Source of the DNA: Arsenophonus sp052174475
Lineage (GTDB): Bacteria > Pseudomonadota > Gammaproteobacteria > Enterobacterales > Enterobacteriaceae
Direction of reading: 5' to 3'
DNA: 64,000 bases
Assembly (NCBI GenBank): GCA_052174475.1
Contig: JBQMRO010000029.1
Coordinates: 248,001 to 312,000 of the forward strand
Shown: one piece after another, positions 34,266 through 45,613 of the stretch
How the letters are laid out: each line of letters starts with the position of its first letter
Numbering within the stretch: position 1 is the stretch's first letter
The notes under the pieces: generated by a model
Databases searched by the model: none
Seen by the model: the letters and a program-made list of their open reading frames with translations, nothing else
What the model was told of the DNA's origin: nothing
Program-made: the position numbers and the translations under genes

Positions 34266-35039
34266 ACTGATGATTAAACAAACAATAATCAGTTTTAGGG
34301 ATGCAAATGTGCTGTTAATTTTAGCATTTTTGTTTTTAGTAACAGGATTAGTCTAGACGGTATTGTTTATCAAGTTACTGATTGGTTAGTCGGTGTAGCT
34401 AATAATAATGAAAATAAGATGCTAATTCTTTAATGATAACAATTGTTATAGGTTAGGCGATTTTTATGAGTACAGCTAGTATTGTTGTCATCTTTATTCA
34501 GATTGTTCTCTTAATGTTGCTAAACAAATAAAAATTTTTTCAGAAGGTTTAATGATACCATTAGAGGCTTTGCTGATCTTATCAGTAATATTATGATATT
34601 AATAGCGACACCGGCAAACATGATAGTTAACAGTGAACTGATCAATGGAGGGTATATGGGATTTAAATTTTTTCCCATTACGCTAATTGGAATTCCGGTT
34701 ATGTTACTGGCAATTATTTATATAGAACTGGTTCATTGCAGATTAGGTAATCGAGAAATGACGCTTTGTACTGATTCTCATCGGCAAACATTTATGACTT
34801 TATTAGTGATTATAAACTAACAACTCGGGCTCGTTCTTTCATATTCTGTCCAGAAGTTCCCTATTAATAATCTATTCTCTCGATGAATTATATTTACGCA
34901 CACTTTATCTAATAATATTAAGCTATATTAGCAAAGGTTATTACCTTATTCGCAGCGCATTTTTTAGTTACATCTGTATTTAAATTTTTGTAGTTTTATA
35001 CAATCTTCTCTAGGCTAGAGAATTCGGTAAATAAAATGA

Positions 35040-35945
35040 TCCCATACTATGGGTATTTACTCAGTCATCTTTTTAATTGGCTGATATAGTTGTTCACATT
35101 TTAAATATGGAATTCCTTACTAATAACTTTCTGGTTATTTAACCTTATTTAGACGATGGTGACTAACTTCATGCTTTGTTGGCAAAGGTTTCATACAATT
35201 TTGCTAGATTTGAGAAAATATAGACTCTTATCGATGAAAGGCTCAAGAGAACGCATAAAACACTCTGAATTAAACTCTTTAAGAATTTCATCATATACAT
35301 AACCCATTAATCTTTAGCGATTAAAACCGCGATTTATTATTTTCCTTTTATTTCCTCCTCTCCTGCATTTCTAACCTCACTATGTGGAATATAACGATTC
35401 CTTTTAAAGTATTCAGGGAAAATATTTCGTCGACTTTAATAAATCTCTTGCTGTATTTATATTGGCTGTCGCTGCTGAAGTAAGAAAGTGATTACGAAAT
35501 ATGAACGCTGTTTTTTTAAATCAATGCCTGTTTATTTCTCCGGCTCTCATAAAGTCAAGTTATTCAACATACATAATAGATAATTAAACCATTTATCCTT
35601 GTGATGTAGTTTCGCTAGCGGGGACTTTCCAGTAAGATTATTAAATATTTTTTTTTGCAATCAGGAATTTTGCAACAATATTACTGTATAACTCTAATGA
35701 ATATCTCCAGCAGATAACATGTTCACTATAATAATATGGGGGAAGATTAAAGTGGAATAAGTTACTTCAACACATGAATTAACATTACCAGAGAGATTGT
35801 CGCTGAACTAACTAATTAAATGTAGATTTATCTTGGAATGAAGTGAAGGAGAGAATCTTTTTAATCTGTATTACTTTTATTTTTATGACGCTCTGTAGCA
35901 AGATCCTTCACAAAGAATAATAGATTTTACCAACAACCCTTGTCA
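35040..35945 (-). mobile_element. decayed IS1595-family element
   Basis: Same sequence as the copy at 61225, in the same orientation, and inverted relative to those at 15100 and 37770. It contains the complement of the basic KKR-rich segment and of the TTTTGCTACAG-type terminus. It truncates the 3' end of yfbS. Confidence 0.65.
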
Positions 35946-36062
35946 ACATAGAAATAATTGTTGACATTGAGGGAGTAGCATAATTTTGTCAACTTATGTT
36001 AAGTGTAACGGATACAATAGAGTTACATAAATGTGATGTATTATCATACATTTGTTTCTGTG

Positions 36063-36821
36063 TTGAAGGAATATGCCGTCCTGTCAGGCAAGTTGATTGC
36101 TTTTACCTACTGTTCATTATCAACATCACTGCGTATGGATATAAGGACCTTATTGAGCTCGAAGATGATTATTGAGAATATGCAGCGAACTGGGCATAAA
36201 TTTTAATGGCTGGTAAATGCTTTGCTTAATCACATCTCCGAGGCTTGCTACGGGAGGAGATAGTGCCATTAATTTTTAAATACAATAGCAAAACATTACT
36301 GGGCGTACAGCACTAATGCCATTAGCTAGGCAAAATAGTTAATGTACTGGTTTCATTTCCTAAAAGTATACAGTAGAAAGTTAATGGTAAGTTGTGGGAA
36401 GTCTGTTTAGAAGAGAGTCGCGATGCTTCTGATAAAAGCCCTTGATATTTTGTTGGCAAGTTTTAAGGGTATCCAAAGAGATTAGGAAGCTGGAGAAAGA
36501 GCGAGAGAATGGCTAGTATTCTCTATGCCTTTCCGTCAACGCATTGGTATCATAAGAACGACGAATCCTCGATTGAGTCGGCTTTTGCTGCAGTGAGTCT
36601 ATGAATCCGACGCACGAAGCACTGTAGTTCAATAAAAATAACTTTTTCAATAAAATTGAAGCTTGCTCTAGTCTATGCAGAAAAGCTAGAACTAAATAAT
36701 GAATTGACTTGCTGACAATGGTACTAAACAATATTTAGTTTAAGGATCAAAAATAGATTTATGAAGGATCATAGTGAAAAGTAGTGTAAATATCATAATA
36801 CACCAAATTTGCTAATAACTA
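36063..36821 (+). mobile_element. IS256-family 3' fragment
   Basis: Contains the second half of the transposase. Around 36530-36590 the plus strand reads HW, then IRTTN and IESAFAAV with a frame slip, the classic IS256 C-terminal motif (HWxxIRTTNPIESxFATVR). The right end is the GAGTTATTAGCAAATTTGG-type terminus. The 5' half is missing. Confidence 0.75.
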
Positions 36822-37769
36822 TTCAGAAATCTGCATGTAACTTAATTAGTGCGTATTAGCGATAACTAGCATAGGTAACGAGTCAATAGCAACAGCGATT
36901 TGGTATTTTATGCTAATAATGTAAAAGTTGAAGACTAGAATAATTCCGCTTTTTATTGGGTTAGGTAATGCTGAATTGATAACATGTCAAAATACCTATA
37001 TCAATTTATATATCTTATAGAGGGCGCTAGAATCGCTGTTTATCAAGAAAACGTGATGTTTTATGGGACAATTTATGGATAAAATTTTAATAGATGACTT
37101 AAATGCTTTTGTGTGTAATATTTGATTGTGACATATGAAAGAAAATTAGATATAATGAAGTCTCAACTACGTCTATTATAGTTAGACACCATATATAATT
37201 ACAGGCGTTATTAACTTTATTATTGATAAATATCCTGATTATGTTTAATGACGTGCTATCAAAAAAAATATCAATAGTAATTGAATAAGTATGTAGTTCA
37301 TGTAATGAAAATATTAAAAATATAATGTTCTATTATACTTATTCTATTTATAAAAACAATAGAAGTTTATATTAGTGCAATTTTTATATCTGAAAATGAT
37401 CAAGACTAGTATGAATATCAAAAACTTTTCAACTAAAGATGAAAAAAGTCGAGTATTAAGACAACAGAGTAACATGATCAATGGGTTATAATATCACCAG
37501 CTTTTTCTCCTAAGGAGAAAATAGTACAAATATTAGAATGACTTAAATAGGTTAGCCTTAACAAAAATGGTGTTTATCTATGATCAGATTGATCCATGGT
37601 ACCATGCAATAGATAAACTCAAGTGGAGTAAGTTGCCCATAAGTTAGATTATGCTCTTTTGAGCAGCTAGAATTTATAGCATCGAGTTGTAGAATAAGAT
37701 GATACTTCAGACATCGATATGATCGATGAAGCTAAAAAGTAAGGTTTTTTATCTTGAAAAATAATCTAT
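36822..37769. other. unassigned decayed region
   Basis: Not matched to any repeat in the window. Short plus-strand readings such as IGLGNAELITCQN (near 36960) and DEKSRVLRQQSNMINGL (near 37440) suggest former coding sequence, but no family is recognisable. Stops are dense. Confidence 0.3.
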
Positions 37770-38812
37770 GTTGGCAAAAGTAGTTGGTAGAAATCTCTTA
37801 TATTATAAGAAGGATTTTTGCTACAGAGGATGCTAAAAAAAAGAAATTAATTATACAGATCAAAGTGATTCTCTCCTAACTCTATTCCAATATAGAGTTA
37901 TATTTCCTTAGTTGGTTTAGCGATAATATGTCAGGTAATGTTAATTCATGCATTGAATCAACTCAATCCACTTTAATCTGCCCCATATTCTCACAGTGAA
38001 TATGGGGAGGGATCACTTTAGATATTCATTAAAGTTACACAGTAATATCGTTACGAAATCCCTGATTGCATAAAATATTTAACAATCTGATTATTAGAAG
38101 CCTAGTCCTCTGGTGAAACTATCTTATAAAGATAAATAGTTTAATTATCTATGATGTACTTTGAATAGCGTAACTTTACGGGGACTGAAGAAAACAAACA
38201 AATATTGATTTAAAACAGCGTTTATATGGGCGTTCCTACTGCCTTTCTTCAGCGGAGAAAGGCAATATAAATGCAATAAGTTTTTTTGTTGAAGTCGATA
38301 GAAATATTTTTCATAAACCTTTTAAATGGAAAATGTATATTCCACATAGGAAAATTAGAAAACGCGGGAGAGATAGGAGAAGATAAAAAGAAAGAAGGAG
38401 TCGCAATTTTAATCGTCTGAGATTAAACATGATCATGTGATCGATGAAATTCTTAAAGAGTTTAATGTAGAGTGTATTAGGCGTTTTCTTAAACTAATTA
38501 TCAACAAAGACTCCATTCTTTACTCGGATTGAGTAAAATGATATAAAACATTTGCTATTGAGCATAAAATTAATCGTCCTTACCTTAATAAGGTAAGGTA
38601 ATTAGAGAATTATTTGTAAAAAGAATTCTATATTCAAAATATAAACAATTACATCAACTGATATAAAGGATGGTTAAGTAGATTCTATTATATGGATAGT
38701 TTTATTTAAAAAATTATCTGGCCTAGAGAATATTGTTTAAAACTAGAACAATTTAAATACAGATATAACTAAAAATTGCCCTGTAAGCAAGGTAATAATC
38801 TTTGCCAAGATA
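37770..38812 (+). mobile_element. decayed IS1595-family element next to atp copy 1
   Basis: Starts at GGTAGAAATCTCTTATATTA with TTTTTGCTACAG and is colinear with the copy at 15100 (for example TTTACGGGGACTGAAGAAAA and GAAAACGCGGGAGAGA). It is nearly full length but non-coding. Its right end abuts the truncated atpC pseudogene and has removed the rest of atpC and any glmU of copy 1. Confidence 0.7.
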
Positions 38813-38814
38813 GC

Positions 38815-38975
38815 ATTAAAACCTAGCATACTAGGTTTAATAGTAATTAAACAGCGATGTATGTTAAGGATAAATCCTCAGCTCCTCTTCACTGTCTATT
38901 ACCTAGATTTTTGGTAATACTATCAAAATCTGTTTTAATGTTTACCACAACCCAGATGTATTCCATTATAGCCAT
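38815..38975 (-). pseudogene. atpC: atpC remnant, copy 1
   Basis: N-terminal part only. The start ATG (38973-38975) and about 50 codons align with intact atpC at 51119-51535 (shared GTGTATGTTGAGGATAAATC, here CGATGTATGTTAAGGATAAATC). Indels are present, and the gene is then cut by IS1595. Cannot give an epsilon subunit. Confidence 0.85.
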
Positions 38976-38996
38976 ATTAATTTCTCATCAGTGATC

Positions 38997-40379
38997 TTAT
39001 AAATTTTTTGCTTTTTCTAGCGCTTCTTCGATATTACCTACCATATAAAACGCTTGCTCAGGTAGATGATCATAATCACCATTCAAAATCCCTTTAAAGC
39101 CATGGATAGTATCTTTTAAAGATACAAATTTTCCAGGTGAACCAGTGAAAACTTCAGCTACAAAGAATGGTTGAGATAGGAATCGCTGGATTTTACGAGC
39201 GCGCACAACAACTAATTTATCTTCTTCAGACAGCTCATCCATTCCCAGAATGGCAATGATATCTTTTAATTCTTTATAACGCTGCAAAATAGACTGAACA
39301 CCACGCGCTACATCATAGTGCTCTTGCCCTATAATCAATGGAACAAGCTGACGACTTGTTGAATCTAATGGATCAACAGCAGGATAAATACCTAATGACG
39401 CAATTTGACGACTAAGAACGACCGTTGCATCTAAATGAGAAAAAGTAGTTGCTGGAGAAGGGTCCGTCAAATCATCAGCAGGAACATATACTGCTTGAAT
39501 AGAGGTAATTGAACCAGCTTTAGTTGAGGTGATACGCTCTTGCAATACACCCATTTCTTCTGCTAAGGTCGGTTGATAACCTACTGCCGACGGCATGCGA
39601 CCTAGCAATGCCGATACTTCTGTTCCTGCTAATATATAGCGATAGATGTTATCGATAAATAACAATACGTTCCGCCCTTCATCACGAAACTTCTCTGCAA
39701 TTGTCAATCCTGTTAAAGCTACACGTAAACGGTTTCCAGGGGGTTCATTCATCTGACCATAAACTAGAGAAACTTTATCCAATACATTGGAATCTGTCAT
39801 TTCCTGATAGAAGTCATTACCTTCACGAGTTCGTTCACCTACACCAGTAAAGACCGAATAACCGGAATGCTCAATCGCAATATTACGAATAAGTTCCATC
39901 ATGTTTACTGTTTTACCAACACCAGCACCACCAAATAATCCTACTTTTCCCCCTTTAGCAAATGGGCAAATAAGATCCATAACTTTGATACCAGTTTCAA
40001 GTAATTCCGTTGAATTAGATAAATCTTCATAACTGGGAGCATCACGATGAATAGCCCAACGTTCTTCTTCACCGATCTCACCTTTCATATCTATAGGATC
40101 ACCTAATACATTCATAATACGCCCTAATGTAGCTTTACCAACTGGTACTTCGATTGGATGACCTAAATTAACAGCCTCTAAACCACGCTTTAAACCGTCA
40201 GAAGTTCCCATCGCTATGCAACGAACAACACTACCACCTAATTGTTGCTGAACTTCTAATATTAGTTTTTCTTTACCATTTATTACCTCAAGTGCTTCGT
40301 GCACTTTGGGTACTGCCTCTTGATGAAATTGGACATCCACTACGGCGCCGATTACCTGGATAATCTTTCCAGTAGCCAT
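38997..40379 (-). CDS. atpD: ATP synthase F1 beta subunit (the only intact copy)
   Basis: Catalytic subunit of the F1 head; three per enzyme. 460 residues, full length. The P-loop GGAGVGKT is near residue 150 and the catalytic glutamate segment GVGERTREG near 180. The Walker B/DELSEED landmarks are present (LLFIDNIYRY near 240; GMDELSEEDKL near 378), and AYMVG-type C-terminal residues complete the protein. The start codon matches E. coli MATGKIIQVIGAVVDV. The second copy at 51557-52949 is a pseudogene, so this gene must supply all beta subunit. It is the terminal intact gene of copy 1. Its transcript would have to cross the atpG and atpA pseudogenes, so translational coupling to atpG is gone. 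Confidence 0.97.
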   Translation of the reverse strand: MATGKIIQVIGAVVDVQFHQEAVPKVHEALEVINGKEKLILEVQQQLGGSVVRCIAMGTSDGLKRGLEAVNLGHPIEVPVGKATLGRIMNVLGDPIDMKGEIGEEERWAIHRDAPSYEDLSNSTELLETGIKVMDLICPFAKGGKVGLFGGAGVGKTVNMMELIRNIAIEHSGYSVFTGVGERTREGNDFYQEMTDSNVLDKVSLVYGQMNEPPGNRLRVALTGLTIAEKFRDEGRNVLLFIDNIYRYILAGTEVSALLGRMPSAVGYQPTLAEEMGVLQERITSTKAGSITSIQAVYVPADDLTDPSPATTFSHLDATVVLSRQIASLGIYPAVDPLDSTSRQLVPLIIGQEHYDVARGVQSILQRYKELKDIIAILGMDELSEEDKLVVVRARKIQRFLSQPFFVAEVFTGSPGKFVSLKDTIHGFKGILNGDYDHLPEQAFYMVGNIEEALEKAKNL

Positions 40380-40411
40380 CTTGAATCCTCTACGTAATCC
40401 GTAAACCTACT

Positions 40412-41274
40412 CATTAAACTGCAGCAGCTATCGAAACTACTTCGGTAAGTGCTTCTTAGTAAGGCTGGCTTGATGAGCCTTATTATAAATTAATTGCAAC
40501 TCATTGATCATGTTATCACCATTATCAAAAGTTGCCTTCATGCTATCATTCGAGCAGTATGTCAACTAGCTAAGTTTTCAATGACGCTCTGATAAATTTG
40601 TAATTCGATATAACGACGTAACAGAGTATCTAGTAGTATATCTTAGGGTCAAATTTATATAAATAATCCCAAGATTTCTTTTCGATATTCATCGTCACTT
40701 ATAAGTAGAAGCAATAATTAAGTAATTGTTGGTACTTGAATCATTGTAATGCTAAATTTATTATTTAGCACAAACAACTTATTTATACGTTATTTATCAT
40801 ATGCTTCTACCGTAATTTTACTTGTTTTATAAGATAAGACAGAGAAGGATTATTCTCCATCTTAGTTACTTGAGCAACAATATTTTCCACAAACCGAATT
40901 AAAGAGTAAAACTCTTTTAGAAACAATTAATACTAGATCAACATGAATACTTATCAGTTTATGATTTATTTCTGTCGGTAATTTATTTAAATAAATTAAT
41001 ATTTAAACCATCACATAAGCTACGGTTAGTTAAAATAATCAAATAACCAGTAAGTTTTGTGTCATGTTCTTTAACATATGAATATTTATATTCCAGATTA
41101 TTTAATCTTAAATGAGTAAGTATACTTTTCATGGTTTCTAAATAAGGACGACTCGCTGCCATGCGTTTCTGTATTTTATGCATTTTGAATGCAAAAACTA
41201 TCTCTATTACTTTAGAGATCTTAGATATATTTTACATTACTGTTTTTAGAACGTATCTCTTTTGCGCTCGCCAT
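40412..41274 (-). pseudogene. atpG: atpG remnant, copy 1
   Basis: Aligns over its whole length with the intact atpG at 52984-53847, but with many substitutions, indels and stops. The longest surviving piece (40983-41183) reads MAASRPYLETM and RSLCDGLNINLFK (intact copy: DRGLCGGLNINLFK). The ATG position is preserved at 41272-41274. Confidence 0.9.
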
Positions 41275-41322
41275 TCATCTTATCTTCTTTAATTAAATAA
41301 TCTCAATAAAGATTGATTAGAA

Positions 41323-42858
41323 TTATCAAGATTGAATTTTTTAAAAAAATCAAAAATGAAAAAATATTTAACTTAGCTTCGATTTTATTGATAGCTTTAC
41401 CTATCAAATCAATTTTCAGCAAGATACAATACTCTTTTATAACATAAGCTAGTAATGACGATGACGTCTTAAAATAATGAATTTTTTTAGTTTAATATCT
41501 TCTAGATGATCACCTACATTTATCAGAAAATAAAATTAATCCTGGTATGCAATTGACATTTGTGCATACTGTTTACTGTTTCAGTAAGTTACTAAATTCC
41601 GCCTATGCTAAGATGCTTACGTTCTGCATGATCTAAATCAGAAACAAATTGTGAAAATACAGCTAATTTCGTGATATTGTGCTAATATAATACGAATATT
41701 AGTAGATAATTATTTAATAATCTTAGTTTAACCCGGCTGCTCTTCCCTTTACGTATGATATACGTATATTCCTGAATTAACTGCTGGGCAAATACCCCGA
41801 ATTAAATAAGTTAGACTCCAATAAAATTGATCAATCTGTGATTGAAATAAACATTAGTAGGTACGAATACAGAAATGTCATTATATTGAGTTTTAGTAAT
41901 CGATAATGCTGTTAATAAATCCCATTTTACCTTTGATTTTAGCATTAGTAAATTCAACATGTTCAACATTAATTTGTGACAGTTACGTTCAAGTGAAAGA
42001 GAATAAAGATAAAATATCACTACAATGTCTTTACATCTAGAGAATGACACGTCTCACCAATAACGAAATTTATTGATAAATAATCCCTTGTTTAGGATAT
42101 TTATAATAAATAATTAGCGCACTTTCCTCCCCTAATCCCTAAAATATTCATCCGTTGTGCAGTTAGCTATAAAACACTAGATATTATGATGCTAAAGATT
42201 CAGTTACAGTATCAGAATAACTATTGTATTATTTAGTGGACAGAAAACTCTTCTACTTTATGCACCAGATTAGTAGAAGTTGAGGATTTTGTATAATTGC
42301 TATATAAATATATTTTATTTTCGAGTTATTCTAATTGATGTTGAGATCAATATCTAATATAGCTTTACCAGTTTGTCAATCACTGATTATTAACTTACGT
42401 TAACTATATCCGATAAGTATATGATATTATTAATTGATTGACGATCAGTTAATCTAATCCAGGTGCAATAAATTCAACGATAGATAAACTATTGTATTTA
42501 ACACAATCTTTAGTATCAATAGTTTTTACCATTATGTTAAAAACATGCAAGTAATCCTCTGTTTACATGCACTTCAAGCATATACGATCAGTACACTTTA
42601 CTTTCATATCTTCGATTATGTCGAAGATATGATCCAATGACTACGACACCAACTGAGTCATGTTCTAAATTGATCGCAATAGCTTTGCTACCATCAGATA
42701 GTGAAATCATTCACCTTACATAATTTCAGCTAATTCATTAATACGAATGATTCCATTATTAACAGAAATAATTATACCTTCATTGTAACCTTTACTAACT
42801 ACATCAAACTGATCAACATATTGATTAGTTCACTAATTTCGGTGGAATTTACTTGCAT
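41323..42858 (-). pseudogene. atpA: atpA remnant, copy 1
   Basis: Full-length alignment to intact atpA at 54926-56467, with deletions and stops. No long frame remains, and the P-loop region is degraded. It directly follows the atpG remnant with a 48-base gap, showing that copy 1 never received the IS481 that separates these genes in copy 2. Confidence 0.9.
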
Positions 42859-42878
42859 ATGCTCCAATTTCCTTACCA

Positions 42879-43412
42879 TTAAGACTGCAAAACATCAATT
42901 AAACCATCAATACGCCCACGTACGCTACCATCAATAACCAGATCTCCGGCTCTTATAATGACTCCTGCAATAATAGACTTATCAATTTTACAATTTAGCT
43001 TAACTTTACGCGATAGACGTTTTTCCATTGCCGCAGAAATATTAAATTGCTGTTTTTTATTTAGTGCAGTAGCAGAAACGACTTCAATATCAATGGTTAA
43101 CTCTAAAAAAGCGCGTAATTGAATGTATTGCTTCAAAACTTCTGGTAGCGCACTTAGACGTTTATTTTCAGCCATAATGCGAATTAGATTTCGAACATGT
43201 TCATCGATTTCATCACCACAAATAATGATAAATATTTTTGCTAATGTTTCTGAGGCTATTAAACTATAAAGTAGTTCACCTATTTGTTGATTACGAGTTA
43301 CTTCATCAATAAAGCTGAGCATATTTTGCCATTTGTCAATAAGCTGATTTTCTACAGCAAAATCAAAAGCTGCTTTGGCATAGGGGCGAGCAATCGTAGT
43401 AATTTCAGACAT
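42879..43412 (-). CDS. atpH: ATP synthase F1 delta subunit (the only intact copy)
   Basis: The delta subunit caps the F1 head and joins it to the b dimer of the peripheral stalk. 177 residues, the same as E. coli. The N-terminal six-helix domain begins MSEITTIARPYAKAAFDFA, matching the family start (TVARPYAKAAFDFA). The C-terminal part has the conserved IIAGVIIRAGDLVIDGSVRGR. The start ATG is preceded by AGGAGG at seven bases. The gap to atpF is 13 bases. The second copy (56490-57026) is dead, including loss of its start codon. Confidence 0.96.
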   Translation of the reverse strand: MSEITTIARPYAKAAFDFAVENQLIDKWQNMLSFIDEVTRNQQIGELLYSLIASETLAKIFIIICGDEIDEHVRNLIRIMAENKRLSALPEVLKQYIQLRAFLELTIDIEVVSATALNKKQQFNISAAMEKRLSRKVKLNCKIDKSIIAGVIIRAGDLVIDGSVRGRIDGLIDVLQS

Positions 43413-43425
43413 ACCCTATCCTCCT

Positions 43426-43896
43426 TTACAGTTTTTTTATCAATTTATCAATGATCTCGTTATTAACAGCTAGATTAATGGAACGTTCAATTATCTTTTC
43501 TGCGCCTGAAATCGCTAATATACTAACTTGTTTACGCAATTCTTCACGTGCACGCTTACGCTCAGCATCAATTTCAATTTGTGCCTGAGCAATGATCTTA
43601 TTACGTTCAGTTTCAGCTTCTGCTTTAGCTTTTTCAATCATTTGAATTCGTTGTTTATTAGCTTGTTCAATAATGATTTGCGCTTCTGTTTTTGCTTTTT
43701 TTAATCGTTCGGTTGCATCAGCTTTCGCTAAGTGTAAGTTTTTTTTAGCTTGTTCTGCAGAAGATAAACTATCAAAAATTTCTTTTTGACGTTTTTCAAT
43801 TGCCGCCATAATTGGCGGCCATATGTACTTCATACAAAACAAAACAAATAGAACAAATGCTATAACCTGTCCGAGGATTGTCGCATTAAAATTCAT
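43426..43896 (-). CDS. atpF: ATP synthase Fo b subunit (the only intact copy)
   Basis: Membrane-anchored b subunit; two copies form the peripheral stalk. 156 residues, identical in length to E. coli. A single N-terminal membrane helix (about residues 5-25, AFVLFVLFCMKYIW) is followed by PPIMAAIEKRQKEI and a long charged alpha-helix rich in A, K, E and R that forms the coiled coil. The C-terminal delta-binding end reads EKIIERSIN. Its neighbour atpH is the physical partner. The second copy (57041-57491) is a pseudogene. Intact. Confidence 0.96.
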   Translation of the reverse strand: MNFNATILGQVIAFVLFVLFCMKYIWPPIMAAIEKRQKEIFDSLSSAEQAKKNLHLAKADATERLKKAKTEAQIIIEQANKQRIQMIEKAKAEAETERNKIIAQAQIEIDAERKRAREELRKQVSILAISGAEKIIERSINLAVNNEIIDKLIKKL

Positions 43897-43956
43897 CGCA
43901 CAATAACCTCTTTAAAAATTAACATATTAATGTTCTTCCCATTTGGCTTGTATTAT

Positions 43957-44197
43957 CAATTAATTATGAACATATCACATATATCTCTATATCAATAGTA
44001 ATCATTGGGATAGCGTTAACTAAGGTCATAACGATAAAGAATTACGTACGTAATAGAGAAATCAAATTAGTTAATGAGCAGCATGTTCTAAAAATTTTTT
44101 CTTTAGGAATGCTAGCACAAATTTCAGCACTAATCGTTGTTAATGCCATCATTAGAGTGGTAACCATGCGCAGAAAATCTATATTTAGGTTATCCAT
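43957..44197 (-). pseudogene. atpE: atpE remnant, copy 1
   Basis: Aligns with the intact atpE at 57563-57802. The aspartate-61 region and the glycine-rich helix are damaged by substitutions and small indels, and stops are present. The ATG is still visible at 44195-44197. Confidence 0.88.
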
Positions 44198-44248
44198 GAT
44201 AGTCTTCATTTTATTTTAATTAAATAAAAACTTATTAATAAGTTGAAA

Positions 44249-45063
44249 TTAATGTTCTTGTGACGCCATCGATAAATAAATTATAGTTAGACCATAAAAT
44301 AAAGGCTTATGACGTGATAATTAGTATATAGAAAATGAGCTAGGGTAGTTAAATACTTAGTAATGCTAACAAAGTAGCAAAGCTGCAATAAGAATGAAGA
44401 TCAATTCACCTGTATACATATTACCAAATAACTGTAAACCTAAAGATATACAGTTTAGACAGCAGGTTAACACTTTCTAGAGTAAAATTGATAGAAATCA
44501 AAATAGGATAATTGAATGGTTGTAAAGTTAATTCTTTCGTAAATTTACTTAATCCTTTTTTTTTAAACTATTAAAAATAATCAAGATAAATAGATTGATC
44601 ATTTTTAATATAGTAATGCTTACATCTGTTGTTGGAACAATACGTAATCAAGTAAACTTAGGTAATATTCTCCGATATAGGGAATAAATTGATTAATAAT
44701 AAATTAATAGGATTTGTTAACAGCACCCACAAATTAACATCGTTAAAGTTAAAATTGCAATGACTTTCCATTACCATCATAAATATCACTAACGGTATTA
44801 TCGACAATACCGATGACGATTTCTATTGTAGTTTGTAACTTATCAGGTATCGCACTGATTACACATAACGGCAATTTTCTAAAAGCTACAAAAAATAAAA
44901 TTCAAGGACAACCAAAAAACGAATTAATATTTAACGTCTCAAATGTTGCATTATTGTGATGATGGGAATCAATTAATTTCAAGGTATGCAGGCCTAGCTG
45001 CATATTGTTTAAATGGTGTCCTATATGATTTCCTGTAGTTATTGTTTCTCTTAAAGCAGACAT
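44249..45063 (-). pseudogene. atpB: atpB remnant, copy 1
   Basis: Aligns with intact atpB at 57854-58687 from the ATG (45061-45063) to the stop, with numerous indels and stops. Conserved pieces such as the segment for NPFNH-type residues are still traceable. No usable frame. Confidence 0.88.
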
Positions 45064-45099
45064 GATATCTTTACCTTTTTGTTGTTTTTAAAACACTTA

Positions 45100-45473
45100 C
45101 TATCTAATTGCAACGTGTGTAATGATATATGAATAAGTAAGATAGCTAATAGGTTATATCTAATGGTATAAGTTTTACTTTAAGTATATCTAAATCAATT
45201 ACCAATACAGTTATTCTATAATAATTTTTACTCTATTATTAATAGTAAAAAATGAATTGTGAATAGAAACTATTTTCACTGTCTTTTGTTTTTTTGATAA
45301 CGTATTAATAGCATAAGTAAAACATTAAGATAATAAAGATGTGAATCCAAAAAAAAGAAGATAAGGCCTATATTATACTATTCATATAGTTCTCTGTATT
45401 GACAATTACAGAGTCTCATCAACTGAAATAACAATAGTTTTAAAGTAATTTAACCGTTCTAGAGGGATAGATG
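45100..45473 (-). pseudogene. atpI: atpI remnant, copy 1
   Basis: Homologous to the better preserved atpI remnant of copy 2 (58735-59105). It sits between the promoter and atpB, where atpI lies in E. coli. The start codon has been lost. Confidence 0.55.
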
Positions 45474-45566
45474 TAACTCTTATGTTCTCAAAGTATTTTA
45501 AATCTTAAATTTCTGAGTGCGTATAAACTACCTTTGTTCAAGAGTTTTAAGAGACAAAATCTGTAA

Positions 45567-45594
45567 ATTATATTATCTATTAAAATTAATTCAA
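45567..45594 (-). promoter_or_regulatory. atp promoter, copy 1
   Basis: Minus strand TTGAAT (45589-45594), 16 bases, TATAAT (45567-45572), located about 100 bases before the old atpI start. The same boxes with the same spacing occur in copy 2 at 59201-59228, although the spacer has diverged. Confidence 0.65.
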
Positions 45595-45613
45595 TCTAGT
45601 ATGTAGCGAAAAC

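Larger units (their letters stand above)
30825..34930 (+). pseudogene. yfbS: yfbS (SLC13-type transporter) split by IS91
   Basis: The N-terminal part at 30825-30950 reads NAGVLLILLL and DILILLVIVALVLT, aligning with the first 40 residues of E. coli YfbS. The gene resumes after about 3.3 kb of inserted DNA at about 34290 with ANVLLILAFLFLVTGLV (E. coli NVILIAALFIIGDGLV). It continues through ILIATPANMIVNSELINGG (E. coli LVATPPNLVVNSELLREG) to SDYKLTTRARSF (E. coli KEYRLTGRARRL). It then runs into IS1595 sequence at about 35040. It has internal stops in addition to the insertion. The family is an SLC13/DASS permease with TrkA-C domains; the function is lost here. Confidence 0.8.

Noticed and set aside
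40983..42050. Small minus-strand frames resembling ATP synthase subunits
   Set aside because: They are pieces of the copy 1 atpG and atpA pseudogenes.
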